This document shows positions 1-8,956 of a DNA stretch of 64,000 bases, piece after piece. The stretch is from Candidatus Latescibacterota bacterium. GTDB taxonomy: Bacteria > Latescibacterota > UBA2968 > UBA8231. Within the stretch, counting starts at the first letter, position 1. Every line of letters begins with the position of its first letter. The translations under genes were made by a program, and so were the position numbers. The stretch covers positions 248,001 to 312,000 of the forward strand of contig JAJEGS010000035.1 of NCBI GenBank assembly GCA_022819745.1, written 5' to 3'. A model generated the notes under the pieces. The model was not told the origin of the DNA and searched no databases. It was given only the letters and a program-made list of their open reading frames with translations.

Positions 1-804
1 GCTCAGTGCCACGCTTTTGAGGCCGACGGCTTTCTCATTGTCCCGCAAGCCATCGATGCCGCAACCGTGGCCTCCCTGACCGAAGCAAGCGATCGCTTGA
101 TGAAATCGTTCCTCGACGATCCAGCGGAGATCCAGATGCAATTGCGCCAGGGCGTCGTCCAAGAAGAAGCGTTCGACCAACTCGTCTCCAACTCGGCCAC
201 CATTCCCCTAGTCGTGCAGTTGCTCTCGCCCAATATCCACCTCCACTCGGCCTCGGTGATCTACAAAAAGCCCCAAGATCCACACACCACAGAGCCGAGG
301 CGCGGCTGGCATCGCGATATTGGCATTGCCGAAGATCTGGGACAAGCCGGTTTGCCGCGCCTCGGCGTAAAAGTGTGCTATTGCCTGACCGACTTTGCCG
401 AACCCAACTCCGGCATGACCATGATGGCCCGCGGCACCCACCTCAATGAGACGCCCCTAGCCATTCCCACAGGCGCAGTCGATCCGCCAACAGTAGTCGA
501 TCCACTATTGCGCGCCGGCGACGCCATCCTCTTTGAAAACCGCACGTTCCACACGGCTGCCCCCAATTTGAGCCAGCGCACCTCCAAGGTGATAATCTAC
601 GGCTACGCGTACCGCTGGATGAAGACGGATCAATATCTCGACCCACCAGACCAACGGGTATTGCAGCGGACGACCAACGACATCGACTGGCAGCTCTTGG
701 GCGGCTATTACAACGTCGATGAAATACCCCAAGCATTGATCAACTGGGCCGAGCAATACGGCGTCAATCCACCCTCTGTGACCTGGACTACGGACGTCCT
801 GTAG
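1..804 (+). CDS. Phytanoyl-CoA dioxygenase (PhyH) family oxygenase, 5' partial
   Basis: Fe(II)/2-oxoglutarate-dependent oxygenase of the PhyH family, cut by the left edge. The frame is open from base 1 and reads FEADGFLIVP near its beginning, the usual first element of PhyH proteins, so the GTG at 67 is internal and the real start lies outside the window. The iron-binding HxD is His-Arg-Asp coded at 310-318; the distal His is at 550-552 and is followed by the basic stretch expected to hold 2-oxoglutarate. Such enzymes hydroxylate small metabolites or lipids in the cytosol, but the substrate cannot be read from sequence. It is one of four PhyH-family genes here, and 106 bp separate it from the next start. 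Confidence 0.9.
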   Translation, partial: AQCHAFEADGFLIVPQAIDAATVASLTEASDRLMKSFLDDPAEIQMQLRQGVVQEEAFDQLVSNSATIPLVVQLLSPNIHLHSASVIYKKPQDPHTTEPRRGWHRDIGIAEDLGQAGLPRLGVKVCYCLTDFAEPNSGMTMMARGTHLNETPLAIPTGAVDPPTVVDPLLRAGDAILFENRTFHTAAPNLSQRTSKVIIYGYAYRWMKTDQYLDPPDQRVLQRTTNDIDWQLLGGYYNVDEIPQALINWAEQYGVNPPSVTWTTDVL

Positions 805-897
805 CTGATCGGTCTGCTAGCCGGTAACGGGTGCGGAGAAAAGCAGAGAAAAAACCCATGCTAGGACAACCCTTCTACCATTAGTTCTGGCAATGTT

Positions 898-903
898 AAG
901 GAG
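898..903 (+). promoter_or_regulatory. Ribosome binding site fixing the start at 911
   Basis: AAGGAG lies seven bases before the ATG at 911. An upstream TTG at 893 would make a slightly longer protein, but this Shine-Dalgarno core falls inside that extension, so 911 is the better start. Confidence 0.7.
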
Positions 904-910
904 CAATAAC

Positions 911-2368
911 ATGACGGACGAAAAATCGGCCTTTTTGTTCATCGACGATGCGGTTATCGAAAGTCTTGACAACGTCGCAAAAGGAGTCGTCCCCGCCAAG
1001 AAGGTTTCGCAACAACCGCTGATCGAGAAAGATCAGGCTTGGGAAGAGGAGTGGCTGATCGGCAGCTACATCAACGTCATGTACGACGACGAAGAGAACA
1101 TCTTCAAGATGTGGTACGGCGTGGGCCGAAAATTGAGCGACGCGCGCGGCGATCAGGCGGACGGACTGGCCTACGCCATCTCCCAAGACGGGATCCACTG
1201 GGAAAAACCCATTCTCAACCTCTTCGAGGACGGCGGCAGCAAAGAGAATAACTTGGTCTTTCCATTTTTCAGGTGGGGAGCCGGGACCGGCGTCATGAAA
1301 GACCCCATTGAAACCGATCCAGCCAAGCGCTACAAGATGCTCTTTATGTTCCAGAGCGGCGACATGATATTCGCCGGCATTGTCCAGCCGGTCTGCGTGG
1401 CGTATTCTGCCGACGGAATCCATTGGGACGTTCCCCGACACTGGCGCAACCCGGTCATTCCCGAGGGATCGGACACCCATCTAGTCGCTTATTGGGATGC
1501 CAAAATCCACCGCTACGTCGTCTATCTGCGAGGCCGACCCAACGTGCGCATCATCTGCATGGCCGAAAGCAGTGATTTTGAAAACTGGACCGCGCGCCAA
1601 ATCATCGTCGACCCCGATGAACTCGATCTCCCTCAAGATCACGAGTTTTACGGCATGAGTTCACTGGCGTATCGCGACTTTCGCATCGGCTTCCTGTCTG
1701 TGTTTCACACGCTCTACGAGGGCTGGATCGCCCAGAACCAGATCGAGGATTGGATGCCGGAATGGATGAACCAGATGGACGTTCAGTTGACCTATTCAAA
1801 GGACGGCCGCACCTATCATCGAGCGGGCAACCGCGAACCAATTCTGCTCTGCGGTCCCTCGGGCAGCCATGATTGTGGATCTGTCTATCCCCCACATGCC
1901 CCTTTTGTCCTAGACGAGGAGATATGGGTCTATCACGGCTGCTCAAACGATCTGCACGGCGAGCCGCCGCGCGGTGGCGAGGAATCTCGGAGAGGAATCA
2001 ATCTGGCGAAGATCGAAAAGGACCGACTGGTCTGTTTGAAGACGGACGATCAGGGAGTCGTGACCACGGTTCCCCTGAATATTGATCCCCACGCCTTGTG
2101 GATCAACGCCGACGCGAGCGACGGCTCACTGCAAGTAGAGCTCGTCGATCCGTTTGACCGGGTCGTGCCGGGTTTTGGCCGCGACGACTGCATACCCTTC
2201 TCGGCCAATGAGACAGAATACCAGATACAATGGAAAGGCGATCCGCAAGACGCGGACGGGAGCAAAGCGGGTGGTCTCGAACAGAAAATGGTCTCACAGA
2301 TGCGAGGGGGGCTCAAGGTCAAAGTGTATCTGGACCGCGCCAAACTATTCGCTCTCTATGCCTCTTAG
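911..2368 (+). CDS. Beta-propeller glycosidase-like protein (GH43/GH32-type fold)
   Basis: A protein of about 485 residues that looks like a five-bladed beta-propeller of the GH43/GH32/GH130 type. Blade-like repeats appear as MWYGVG followed by AYAISQDGIHWEKP, then AYSADGIHWD and LTYSKDGRTYHRA, the pattern 'aromatic, Ser, x, Asp, Gly, x, x, Trp' common in these propellers. There is no signal peptide, so it appears cytosolic. The start at 911 is set by an AAGGAG site. Its stop codon overlaps the stop of the convergent gene on the minus strand by two bases. A role in trimming glycans is inferred from fold and from the lyase-like neighbour. I cannot assign catalytic acids with confidence, so it could be a non-catalytic or lyase-associated propeller. 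Confidence 0.7.
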   Translation: MTDEKSAFLFIDDAVIESLDNVAKGVVPAKKVSQQPLIEKDQAWEEEWLIGSYINVMYDDEENIFKMWYGVGRKLSDARGDQADGLAYAISQDGIHWEKPILNLFEDGGSKENNLVFPFFRWGAGTGVMKDPIETDPAKRYKMLFMFQSGDMIFAGIVQPVCVAYSADGIHWDVPRHWRNPVIPEGSDTHLVAYWDAKIHRYVVYLRGRPNVRIICMAESSDFENWTARQIIVDPDELDLPQDHEFYGMSSLAYRDFRIGFLSVFHTLYEGWIAQNQIEDWMPEWMNQMDVQLTYSKDGRTYHRAGNREPILLCGPSGSHDCGSVYPPHAPFVLDEEIWVYHGCSNDLHGEPPRGGEESRRGINLAKIEKDRLVCLKTDDQGVVTTVPLNIDPHALWINADASDGSLQVELVDPFDRVVPGFGRDDCIPFSANETEYQIQWKGDPQDADGSKAGGLEQKMVSQMRGGLKVKVYLDRAKLFALYAS

Positions 2369-5346
2369 TCAACGTCAAGTCCCGCGTAACTAAGCCGCCC
2401 TCCCTCTAGGCTGCACACCACGCCTTCGCGGCACGGCCACAAACCGCGAATCTCCGCTTCCAGCGCCACAGCCCCCACAGCCCTGCCGTCTGCATCACAG
2501 GCTAGCAGCGCACCCTCTTCCACGGCTGCGACAATGTGTTCCCCCACCGGGACAATGGCTCGAATCCACTCGCCGATCTGGACGTGCCAGCGCAATTCCC
2601 CTTGGTAGCTGAAGGCGTAGAGTTCGCCAAATTCGCTGGCCGCAACCAATCCCCAAGGAAAGGCAATGAGCCCTACAACCTCGCCGACGATATTGGCGTG
2701 CCAGACCTCGGCCCCATCCTGCGGTTTAACCGCATATATCCAGCCGTCCTGCGTGCCGTAAATAATTTCGCGCACCCCGTCTCCATCGACATCAACCAGT
2801 TGCAGATGGGTCAGGCCGATGCCTCGGCGCGGCGTAGTGGCATTGCCCTCGGATCCTACTTCTTCAAAGGTGGTCCAGCGGAAAGACCCATCGCTATTGT
2901 GCACATTGAGCGGGGTCGAGTATTCGGTCCCCGCAATTACCTCGGCTTTGCCATCTCCGTCCACATCCGCTGCGGCGAGCGCCGTGATCGCATGATAGCG
3001 CACCCACTCCGCCCATTCAAGCGTGCCATCCGCAGCAAAGGCGTTTATGTACCAGCCCACGGTTGACGCCAACACACTCGTGCGGCCCTGGCCCTCCAGA
3101 TCGGCCACAGCTAGACCGGAAACTTTTGCACCCCACCCCGAGTTTTTCAAGGTCCTGTCCCAGCGCTGCTCGCCGCTGTGGCCTGCGAGTGCGGCCAGTT
3201 GACCATCGTCCGTGCCCACCAGCGCTTCCACCTCCTCATCCGCGTCGATATCGGCCAAGAGTAGGGCACTGGGCGTACTGTCTGGCTCCAGTCGATGCGA
3301 CCACATCGCCGCACCGTCTCCGAGTCCTAGCTGGACGACCTCTCCTCCCTCAGTGCTAGCAAGTAAAACTGCATCGTGGACCGCTACAGCGCTTATCTCG
3401 GTCGGTCCCAAATCCCGGCTCCACTTGACGGTCCAACCACCTTCTGGCCGCAGCGGGGCAGGTTCCACCGAAGCCGGGGAAGGTTCTGGCACGGCAGCGT
3501 CCAAGGCATCGCAGATGCGCTGCGCCATTTCGCTTTGTCCCACTTGAAACGTCACATGAGCCCCATCAAACACCTGCCAATCCCAATCCTCGCCCTTGAC
3601 AAAGCCCAGACGTTCAATGCCCTGCAAGGTCAGGCGATCTCCCTTTAGAGAGATCGCGAACATTTCGGCCTCAATTGCCAACGCGCCCAGCCGGGTATGG
3701 CCGACGCCCAAAAGAGTCGTCTCCGCCCCGTCCCGGATCTCGACGGTCCTTTCATTCAGGCGCGCTATGCGGATGTCGGGATGCGGCGTCAGCAGATTGA
3801 TATAGACGAGATCTTCCCCCGGCTGCATGGTGCGGGCGGCTTGCTGGTTCAGGACGTGGAGTATGTCCCCGGCGTGTGGATAGTTGGACCAGCGGCTTTT
3901 CACGTGCAAGTCGGCGACGATTTCCTGGGCCGCCCCATCGGCATTATCGATGTAGAAGTGTTCGCCCTCCTGGTGCAGACACGCCCTAGATCCCTTGAGT
4001 TCAGCTTCGCCCACCAGACGCCACAAGCAGTAGCAGCGATAGTCCCCGGCCTCGGTGCATTGCAGTTGATCAATCACCGCGAAATAGCGCCCCTTGCCCC
4101 AGAAGATATTGCGCCGCCAGTCCACTCCGTTGTACCCAGAAGCTTCGGTCTGCACCAAGCCAAAGGCAGCACTTTCGCTGCTGTAGTTCAACGAGGCCAG
4201 CAACGGCATTAGCAAACCATCTCCCGGCGGCTTCAACACGCCCACGCCATCGCGGATGACGGCGATTGAATTGTGGAATTTGGGTGCCGCCCGAATATAG
4301 TCGCCGTCCCCCAACCAAGCTCGGTCGTTCCAAGTCAGCCGGACTATGGTATTGCTGTCCTCGTGCCCGTGGCAGAACGTGCCGCTCCCTTCGAGTAACA
4401 AGTACTCACTCATCGGGTCGAAGTCGCGCCGCAGCGAGAGCTTGTCGAAGTAGTCTTTTTGTGGATCGGGCTGGTTATCAGCCGGGGCGTACGCGCGCAC
4501 CCATCCCAGCGCTTTGGCCGGCAATCGCATCGCGTATATACCGAGGAGGCCAACCGGTTCTTCGGGAACGCAATCGGCGAGCGCCAATCCGTCTTCGCTC
4601 CACTCGACGCCAGCATAAAGCCCCCGCAACACGTGTACCAGCGTCGGCCTCTTGCCCGTACCCAACCAGTTGAGGATCCACAGATGCTCGGGGTTGCGCG
4701 CATACCAAGCGGAAACCATCGGTGCCCACAAGCGGCCTTCCCATCCCTGGGACGGAGAAAAAGGCGCGTACCCCGCAGTATCCCCGTGGTTGCTCTCGCT
4801 GCGCATATTGTCCGTAGTCACCACCGCTAGCGTACACAAATCGGCGATGTGGTCGTGCTCGATATACCCGTAGTCGTTCTTGAGCAACCCGTACGAGAGC
4901 GTCTCCTGGGGCACGAGCCAAGCGTACCCCACGCCACCGTCGTCGTTGGATCTGTAGCAATCGCTCTGGCCAGCAAAAATCCGCTCCACCACTTCCTCAG
5001 TGGGATCGAATTCGCGAATGCCGTAGCGCTTGCTCAAGTAGTTGTGACCCGCGGCCAAATCCATGGCGATATAAGTAGTGTGGTTCTGGCGAATCAGGTC
5101 CGGGGGATTGACTCTTTCCTCCATATAGAACAAGCCGGCCAAGTGGCGCAGCATCTCGCCCATCATGGTCACCACCCCACGGCGGTCGGCCTCGGTGTAA
5201 AGCGGACTATCCTCGATCAGTTCCCAGAGGTGGATGAGGCTGTGGAAGTGGAAAAAGCAGTGGTAGGTCTCCGGGTAGTCGCGCCGCTGAGCCAACCAAG
5301 GTTCCAGGGAACCGGCGAAGATGGCCGGCACGGCGCGTCCCCACAC
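2365..5346 (-). CDS. Large lyase-like protein with C-terminal FG-GAP/PQQ-type beta-propeller, 5' end lost
   Basis: From the GTG at 5346 this gives 993 residues. The first half is helical and Trp/Tyr/His rich (HCFFHFHSLIHLWE), followed by a beta-rich middle, an arrangement like heparinase II/III or alginate-lyase toroid enzymes; the family is a guess. Residues about 650-993 are a beta-propeller with calcium-type DVDGDG motifs (DVDGDGKAEV, DVDGDGVREI) and repeated TxDGxxxA strands. The coding frame plainly continues upstream of the GTG (NPEFWDHFYYLTDHPVW) to a TGA at 5422-5424 with no ATG, GTG or TTG start and no ribosome binding site. The gene has therefore lost its true N-terminus, including any signal peptide. 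The break coincides with an inverted repeat and the truncated TIR-like gene. It may be non-functional. Confidence 0.65.
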   Translation of the reverse strand: MWGRAVPAIFAGSLEPWLAQRRDYPETYHCFFHFHSLIHLWELIEDSPLYTEADRRGVVTMMGEMLRHLAGLFYMEERVNPPDLIRQNHTTYIAMDLAAGHNYLSKRYGIREFDPTEEVVERIFAGQSDCYRSNDDGGVGYAWLVPQETLSYGLLKNDYGYIEHDHIADLCTLAVVTTDNMRSESNHGDTAGYAPFSPSQGWEGRLWAPMVSAWYARNPEHLWILNWLGTGKRPTLVHVLRGLYAGVEWSEDGLALADCVPEEPVGLLGIYAMRLPAKALGWVRAYAPADNQPDPQKDYFDKLSLRRDFDPMSEYLLLEGSGTFCHGHEDSNTIVRLTWNDRAWLGDGDYIRAAPKFHNSIAVIRDGVGVLKPPGDGLLMPLLASLNYSSESAAFGLVQTEASGYNGVDWRRNIFWGKGRYFAVIDQLQCTEAGDYRCYCLWRLVGEAELKGSRACLHQEGEHFYIDNADGAAQEIVADLHVKSRWSNYPHAGDILHVLNQQAARTMQPGEDLVYINLLTPHPDIRIARLNERTVEIRDGAETTLLGVGHTRLGALAIEAEMFAISLKGDRLTLQGIERLGFVKGEDWDWQVFDGAHVTFQVGQSEMAQRICDALDAAVPEPSPASVEPAPLRPEGGWTVKWSRDLGPTEISAVAVHDAVLLASTEGGEVVQLGLGDGAAMWSHRLEPDSTPSALLLADIDADEEVEALVGTDDGQLAALAGHSGEQRWDRTLKNSGWGAKVSGLAVADLEGQGRTSVLASTVGWYINAFAADGTLEWAEWVRYHAITALAAADVDGDGKAEVIAGTEYSTPLNVHNSDGSFRWTTFEEVGSEGNATTPRRGIGLTHLQLVDVDGDGVREIIYGTQDGWIYAVKPQDGAEVWHANIVGEVVGLIAFPWGLVAASEFGELYAFSYQGELRWHVQIGEWIRAIVPVGEHIVAAVEEGALLACDADGRAVGAVALEAEIRGLWPCREGVVCSLEGGRLSYAGLDVD

Positions 5347-5362
5347 TGGATGGTCGGTCAGA

Positions 5363-5515
5363 TAGTAGAAGTGGTCCCAAAACTCCGGGTTCGGTTCCTT
5401 GTGTGGAGAAAAAGCGTCGGATCAAGAGCGTCTTGCCCTATGAAAAACGCTCAATACCAAAGCATTTGACGGCCTTTGATGCGGCCCGACGCTAGTTTTG
5501 GGACCACTTGTAGTA
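5363..5515. repeat. Imperfect inverted repeat at the breakpoint of two truncated genes
   Basis: The 22 bases at 5363-5384 and the reverse complement of 5494-5515 match at 20 positions. A further 8-bp inverted match pairs 5413-5420 with 5486-5493. Read as minus strand, the left arm is lyase coding sequence (FWDHFYY); the right arm on the plus strand is a shortened copy of the same stretch lacking about 27 bases. It looks like an inverted duplication with an internal deletion. It lies exactly where the lyase-like gene loses its start and the TIR-like gene loses its end. Confidence 0.7.
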
Positions 5516-5841
5516 TCGCATTGACGCTTATTATTCAAATTAACGGCGACGATAGGAAGGCCTTTGTCCTGGCAGATATCGATCTCCCAGCGGACGAAGC
5601 GGTAGAGATCCTTTGTCGAATCACCGATCAGGACGATTGCCTGCTTCGTGTTTACAAGCCTTTCCCGGAGCTTACGTTTGGTATTTTCTTCACCGGAGAG
5701 GTTGGTGATCGTATTCAGATCATGCGCGTCATGAAAATTGAAGTCAACATTCTGGTTACTCTTCCACCCTTTCATGTAGGCATAGGCCCACATATCGTTG
5801 TCTCCATCAAATATGACATAGGTCTTGTTGCGGTAACTCAT
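5422..5841 (-). pseudogene. TIR-like protein (MTH538/DUF1863, ThsB-like), 3'-truncated
   Basis: Starts at the ATG whose first base is 5841, preceded by AGGAA. About 108 residues match the MTH538 TIR-like family (VIFDGDNDMWAYAYMKGW, FHDAHDL, KRKLRERL, IVLIGDSTKDLYRFVRWEI, PIVAVNLN). In Thoeris defence, ThsB proteins of this family make a nucleotide signal after phage sensing. Homology stops after the residues NNKRQ, exactly at the inverted repeat; the remaining 31 residues are unrelated, and roughly 50 family residues are missing. The frame is the same as that of the lyase-like gene and only one TGA (5422-5424) separates them. No ThsA-like effector is nearby. Even if expressed, this truncated product is doubtful as a working defence protein. 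Confidence 0.7.
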
Positions 5842-6343
5842 GAACTTATTCCTGATTCTATGGGTGCTGAAGGCATCGGAGGGAGCCAGCGCTGGGATCC
5901 AAATGGGGCTAAAGCGTCCGCAAGCCCATAATGTGTCCGTTAGGCAATCGTCAGCAAAACGGCTCATCTCAACTCGAATCTGGTGAATGATGGTGCCGGT
6001 TGCAATTATGCCCAATTGATCTAGCCCTTGCTGAAATGTATTTAGGAAAAATAAGCCCCTTTTCGGATTCTCTGTCAATGCGCTGAGTACATGCAGCAGG
6101 TCGGCCAAGTCGCTGCTCACGGCAATTAGCTTCCAAGCTGCGCCGCAAGGTAGTGGAAATCCTGCGCAATTATGTCAAAATCTCCGTCTTGCGCGGTGTC
6201 TGCTTGGTCTTCTGTTCCCCACTCAAGTGGACGTGCAATGAAGGCCGTTCTGAATCCAAGCGGCATAACCGTTCAAGCTCCGCCTCCGCCAGTCAGATTC
6301 CGCGACCCGCGTAGCCGCATACAGCCGTTCTTGGGACACCCCT
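5842..6343. other. About 500 bp without an intact gene, left part of the defence island
   Basis: From 5842 to 6109 the minus frame of the TIR-like gene stays open without any domain I recognise, and I treat it as untranslated leader because the ATG at 5841 has its own ribosome binding site. From 6110 to 6264 lies a diverged copy of the dehalogenase 3' end, described separately. From 6265 to the methyltransferase stop I see nothing. Confidence 0.5.
6110..6264 (-). pseudogene. Remnant of a haloacid dehalogenase 3' end (left repeat copy)
   Basis: About 155 bp, roughly 91 % identical by eye to 8957-9110 and in the same orientation. On the minus strand it still encodes the last 44 or so residues of a type II dehalogenase (GFRTAFIARPLEWG, then QDGDFDIIAQDF) and keeps a TAA stop and about 17 bp of the 3' flank. 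Upstream of GFRT the frame meets a TGA, so the rest of the gene is gone. With the right copy it brackets the restriction-modification genes. The substitutions are partly synonymous, so the copy was probably a working allele before it was cut. Confidence 0.8.
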
Positions 6344-7933
6344 CTAAACAGACAAAACATCAAACAATTCCAGTTGCTTCGGCTCGTCCTGCCACTCCGT
6401 TTCCGGTAGTAAGTCTGCAAGCGCAGCCGCTGGGACCCTTCCCAACTCTTTCGGCTCCAGCTTGTGTAGCCCTCCCCCATAAACTCTCCCCTCGTTCAGC
6501 ATCTCCTTCGGGCTTATACCATTCAGGAAGTCCCACACTTGCCGCTTCAACTGGGGAGATTCTGCAATCGCCCTGTCAAGGGCTCCCCTCGGATACAGCA
6601 TTAGGTAGACATTGGGGGCAGTCGCATTGGAGTGGTTCAGTATGAATCGAAATGGCCGCCCGTTCTTCTTGTTGCTGCGACCGAGGTAGGTGCAGAGGAA
6701 TGGCGCAGCCGGACGGCGCTCTTGTGCATACCAAGGCGACCGGTGCCGGCATATATAGCGTTCGGCTATGCCTTGCGCCTTGCCTTCTTCAAGGTAGGCT
6801 CTCAACGTAGGATGCCGCTCCTTGACCTTCTCTTCTGGCAGCCGACAGTCTAGGAGGAACAACTGACGCTCCAATACAGGTTTACCAGCGCGGTCCGCCA
6901 GAATTTCGTTATCCGGCACGTAACGCGGGCTTGGAAGTATAGGTCGGAACACCTCGGCAGGAAGCCCTCGCCCGACGATTTCCTCCGCCGACAGGATGAA
7001 GTACCTGTTGCCGCCAGTCGCCAGCCCGCGCTTGATCGTGAAGAAGTCCGCGAGCACCGGCGCGTGCGACTCCGAGTGGCTCTCTTTCATCGGGTACAGC
7101 GTCCATTTTGGGTCGCGTCGGAGCGTATCGACCGGGACCAGTCTTTCCAGACTCGGTCGCAGCAATGAACCGCCATAGGTCATACGCACTTTGTGATGGG
7201 CGGACGGCTCTTTCTTGCTGAACCAAACTACCGCAGAGGACACTAGCGCGTCTCCGAATTGCACTTCTTTTGGGTCGAAGCGGTGGATGTGCAGCAACGT
7301 AACCTTGTCGAGCAGATAGTGCTTCATCGACGCGCCATAGTTGACGTCCATGAATTCGCTCGGTATCAGCCAACCCGCCAGTCCGCCATCCGCCATCCAC
7401 TGGTGAGACAATCCGAGGAAGTAACAGTACAGACCGGCAAGCCCGTTCACCTTGATGCCGCAAGCCTCCCTTGTGAGGGCCTTCAGGCGTCGTTTTTCCT
7501 TGCTGGCGATGTGGTGATGTCGCACATAGGGCGGGTTGCAGACTAATAGGTTGAACTTCCCTTTGTTCGATGGGAGTGTGGCCAGTGTAAAGTCCTCCAG
7601 GCGGACATCCAGCGTCGTACCCTTCCACAGCCTCGCCGCAGGTTCGCCGTAATGAGGATCGACTTCGTAGCCGACGGCGCATGTCAGGCGGTCTGCTGGG
7701 AAGACCTTGAGCAGTGCTGAGTAGAACGATCCGGTCCCGATGGCTGGGTCGATAAACCGCACTGTCTCAGTCTCATTCAGTTGCCCCCTTGCATACTCAA
7801 GGATCTGTACGGCAAGTTCCGTTGGAGTTGCAAACTGCCCCATCCTGTTGCGTTCGGCCTGATCCTTGGCCGCATCCAGTTCAGCCTGGACCGCAAGCCG
7901 ACGTTCTTCCCGCTTTGTCATGGATTTCGTCAT
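6344..7933 (-). CDS. N6-adenine DNA methyltransferase of a XamI-type restriction-modification system
   Basis: A type II gamma-class-like adenine methyltransferase of 529 residues, cytosolic, protecting host DNA from the adjacent endonuclease. The order of motifs is a target-site Gln-Phe-x-Thr-Pro (GQFATPTEL, residues 32-40; motif X), AdoMet-binding motif I DPAIGTGSF at 62-70, and catalytic motif IV NPPY at 133-136, followed by a long C-terminal target recognition region ending near LFDVLSV. The start ATG overlaps no base but directly abuts the endonuclease stop (7934-7936), so the two are translationally coupled, endonuclease first. A second ATG four codons in (MTK) is an alternative start. 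Recognition of GTCGAC is inferred only from XamI family membership. Confidence 0.9.
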   Translation of the reverse strand: MTKSMTKREERRLAVQAELDAAKDQAERNRMGQFATPTELAVQILEYARGQLNETETVRFIDPAIGTGSFYSALLKVFPADRLTCAVGYEVDPHYGEPAARLWKGTTLDVRLEDFTLATLPSNKGKFNLLVCNPPYVRHHHIASKEKRRLKALTREACGIKVNGLAGLYCYFLGLSHQWMADGGLAGWLIPSEFMDVNYGASMKHYLLDKVTLLHIHRFDPKEVQFGDALVSSAVVWFSKKEPSAHHKVRMTYGGSLLRPSLERLVPVDTLRRDPKWTLYPMKESHSESHAPVLADFFTIKRGLATGGNRYFILSAEEIVGRGLPAEVFRPILPSPRYVPDNEILADRAGKPVLERQLFLLDCRLPEEKVKERHPTLRAYLEEGKAQGIAERYICRHRSPWYAQERRPAAPFLCTYLGRSNKKNGRPFRFILNHSNATAPNVYLMLYPRGALDRAIAESPQLKRQVWDFLNGISPKEMLNEGRVYGGGLHKLEPKELGRVPAAALADLLPETEWQDEPKQLELFDVLSV

Positions 7934-8896
7934 CTACAGGCCAAACTCCTCAAGGTCTCCGATGCGATGCTCCCAAACCCAGTCGATGCCCTCCGCCGCC
8001 TCGTAGCCTAGGTAGCCGCTGTCGAAGTATCCGCACAGGAACAGGACGTATCTCACGTCCTCTCCGCAAGACTGGCGCAGTTGGCTCATCTTGGCAGCCT
8101 CCTCTTTGCGGCGCTTGTTCACGTTGGCGAAGTCGCCCGCTGATTTGGCCTCGACAAGCAGAGGCAGGTCTCCTAATCGTGCCGTCTTTGGCATGATGAC
8201 TGCATCCACCGGTATGTTGACCTGCCGACCGGTTCCCTCCTGCTTAGCCGGTACGTTCATCCGAAAAGAGAACGTCCCCGGCTCCATGGTGTCGTAGCTC
8301 CTCTGCCCTCCTGCTGGAAGATTGGCGTATCCGCGATCCTCCAGCCACGCCGCGATGGCTTCAAGCTGCCGCTTTTCCTGGGCATTCCGAATGATGGGGT
8401 TTGCAACGGCCCCGCACAAGCGGTCGGCCAAGATTGTCGCTGCCCGGTGTCGTTCCTGCTCCGAAGGCGCGTCCCCCCACTCCAGCCAGACGAGAATGTC
8501 CTTGTCAGCCATCTCTTGGATGACCGCTGCCACCTTGCCAAGGGCGCTGTCCACTTTTTGCCGGGACATTCGAGGCGGTAGCTTCCCGTCCTTTTCCATG
8601 ACCTTGACTAGGTTCGCCGGCACCCCGGCGAGGCCGATAAGCCGGTCCACGGCGAGGGGCGGGCAGGTCGCCATCCGTAGGGTAGGCAGGATGCTGGGAT
8701 TGGCTCTCAGCAACTCCACATCAATATCTGTCAGGTTTTCCGTAGCCTCTAGGGTCGCTTTAACGTCTATGGTAGTCTGAAATCGGGTTGTCCGGTAGGC
8801 TTCCGGCGCAAACCGAGTAAACCAGTTGTTGTACATGTCTACCGACTGTTCGATATCCGCTTTCCACCTGTCCGGTTTGTCTCTATTAACCGCCAT
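7934..8896 (-). CDS. XamI-family type II restriction endonuclease
   Basis: About 320 residues, close in length and character to RE_XamI family proteins. The N-terminus (VNRDKPDRWKADIEQSVDMY, then FAPEAYRTTR) is the family's hallmark. A PD-(D/E)xK-like nuclease core is visible late in the protein: VDAVIMPKT, then LLVEAKSAG, in which the Asp and the Glu-Ala-Lys triad would bind metal. XamI itself cuts GTCGAC; that specificity here is inference. I chose the ATG with first base 8896; a GTG one codon upstream (8899) is equally possible and neither has a strong ribosome binding site. It precedes and abuts its methyltransferase. The pair lies between two copies of a dehalogenase 3' end, a sign of transfer. 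Confidence 0.92.
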   Translation of the reverse strand: MAVNRDKPDRWKADIEQSVDMYNNWFTRFAPEAYRTTRFQTTIDVKATLEATENLTDIDVELLRANPSILPTLRMATCPPLAVDRLIGLAGVPANLVKVMEKDGKLPPRMSRQKVDSALGKVAAVIQEMADKDILVWLEWGDAPSEQERHRAATILADRLCGAVANPIIRNAQEKRQLEAIAAWLEDRGYANLPAGGQRSYDTMEPGTFSFRMNVPAKQEGTGRQVNIPVDAVIMPKTARLGDLPLLVEAKSAGDFANVNKRRKEEAAKMSQLRQSCGEDVRYVLFLCGYFDSGYLGYEAAEGIDWVWEHRIGDLEEFGL

Positions 8897-8956
8897 CACT
8901 CAGGTGTCCATTCATAAATATCAAATGCTTGAAACACCATATTGTTCTCCGAAGAT

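Noticed and set aside
4849..5469. 206-codon plus-strand open frame, and similar ones at 2536-3066 and 3697-4212
   Set aside because: All antisense to the lyase-like gene, which shows DxDxDG repeats and coherent propeller blades.
5842..6120. N-terminal extension of the TIR-like gene
   Set aside because: No family match and the ATG at 5841 has its own ribosome binding site; also, its upstream end runs into the dehalogenase repeat.
6909..7682. 257-codon minus-strand frame
   Set aside because: Frame shadow inside the methyltransferase gene, which carries DPAIGTG and NPPY in the true frame.
5422..8896. A complete Thoeris defence system
   Set aside because: Only a truncated ThsB-like gene is present; no ThsA-type NADase or other effector is encoded nearby.
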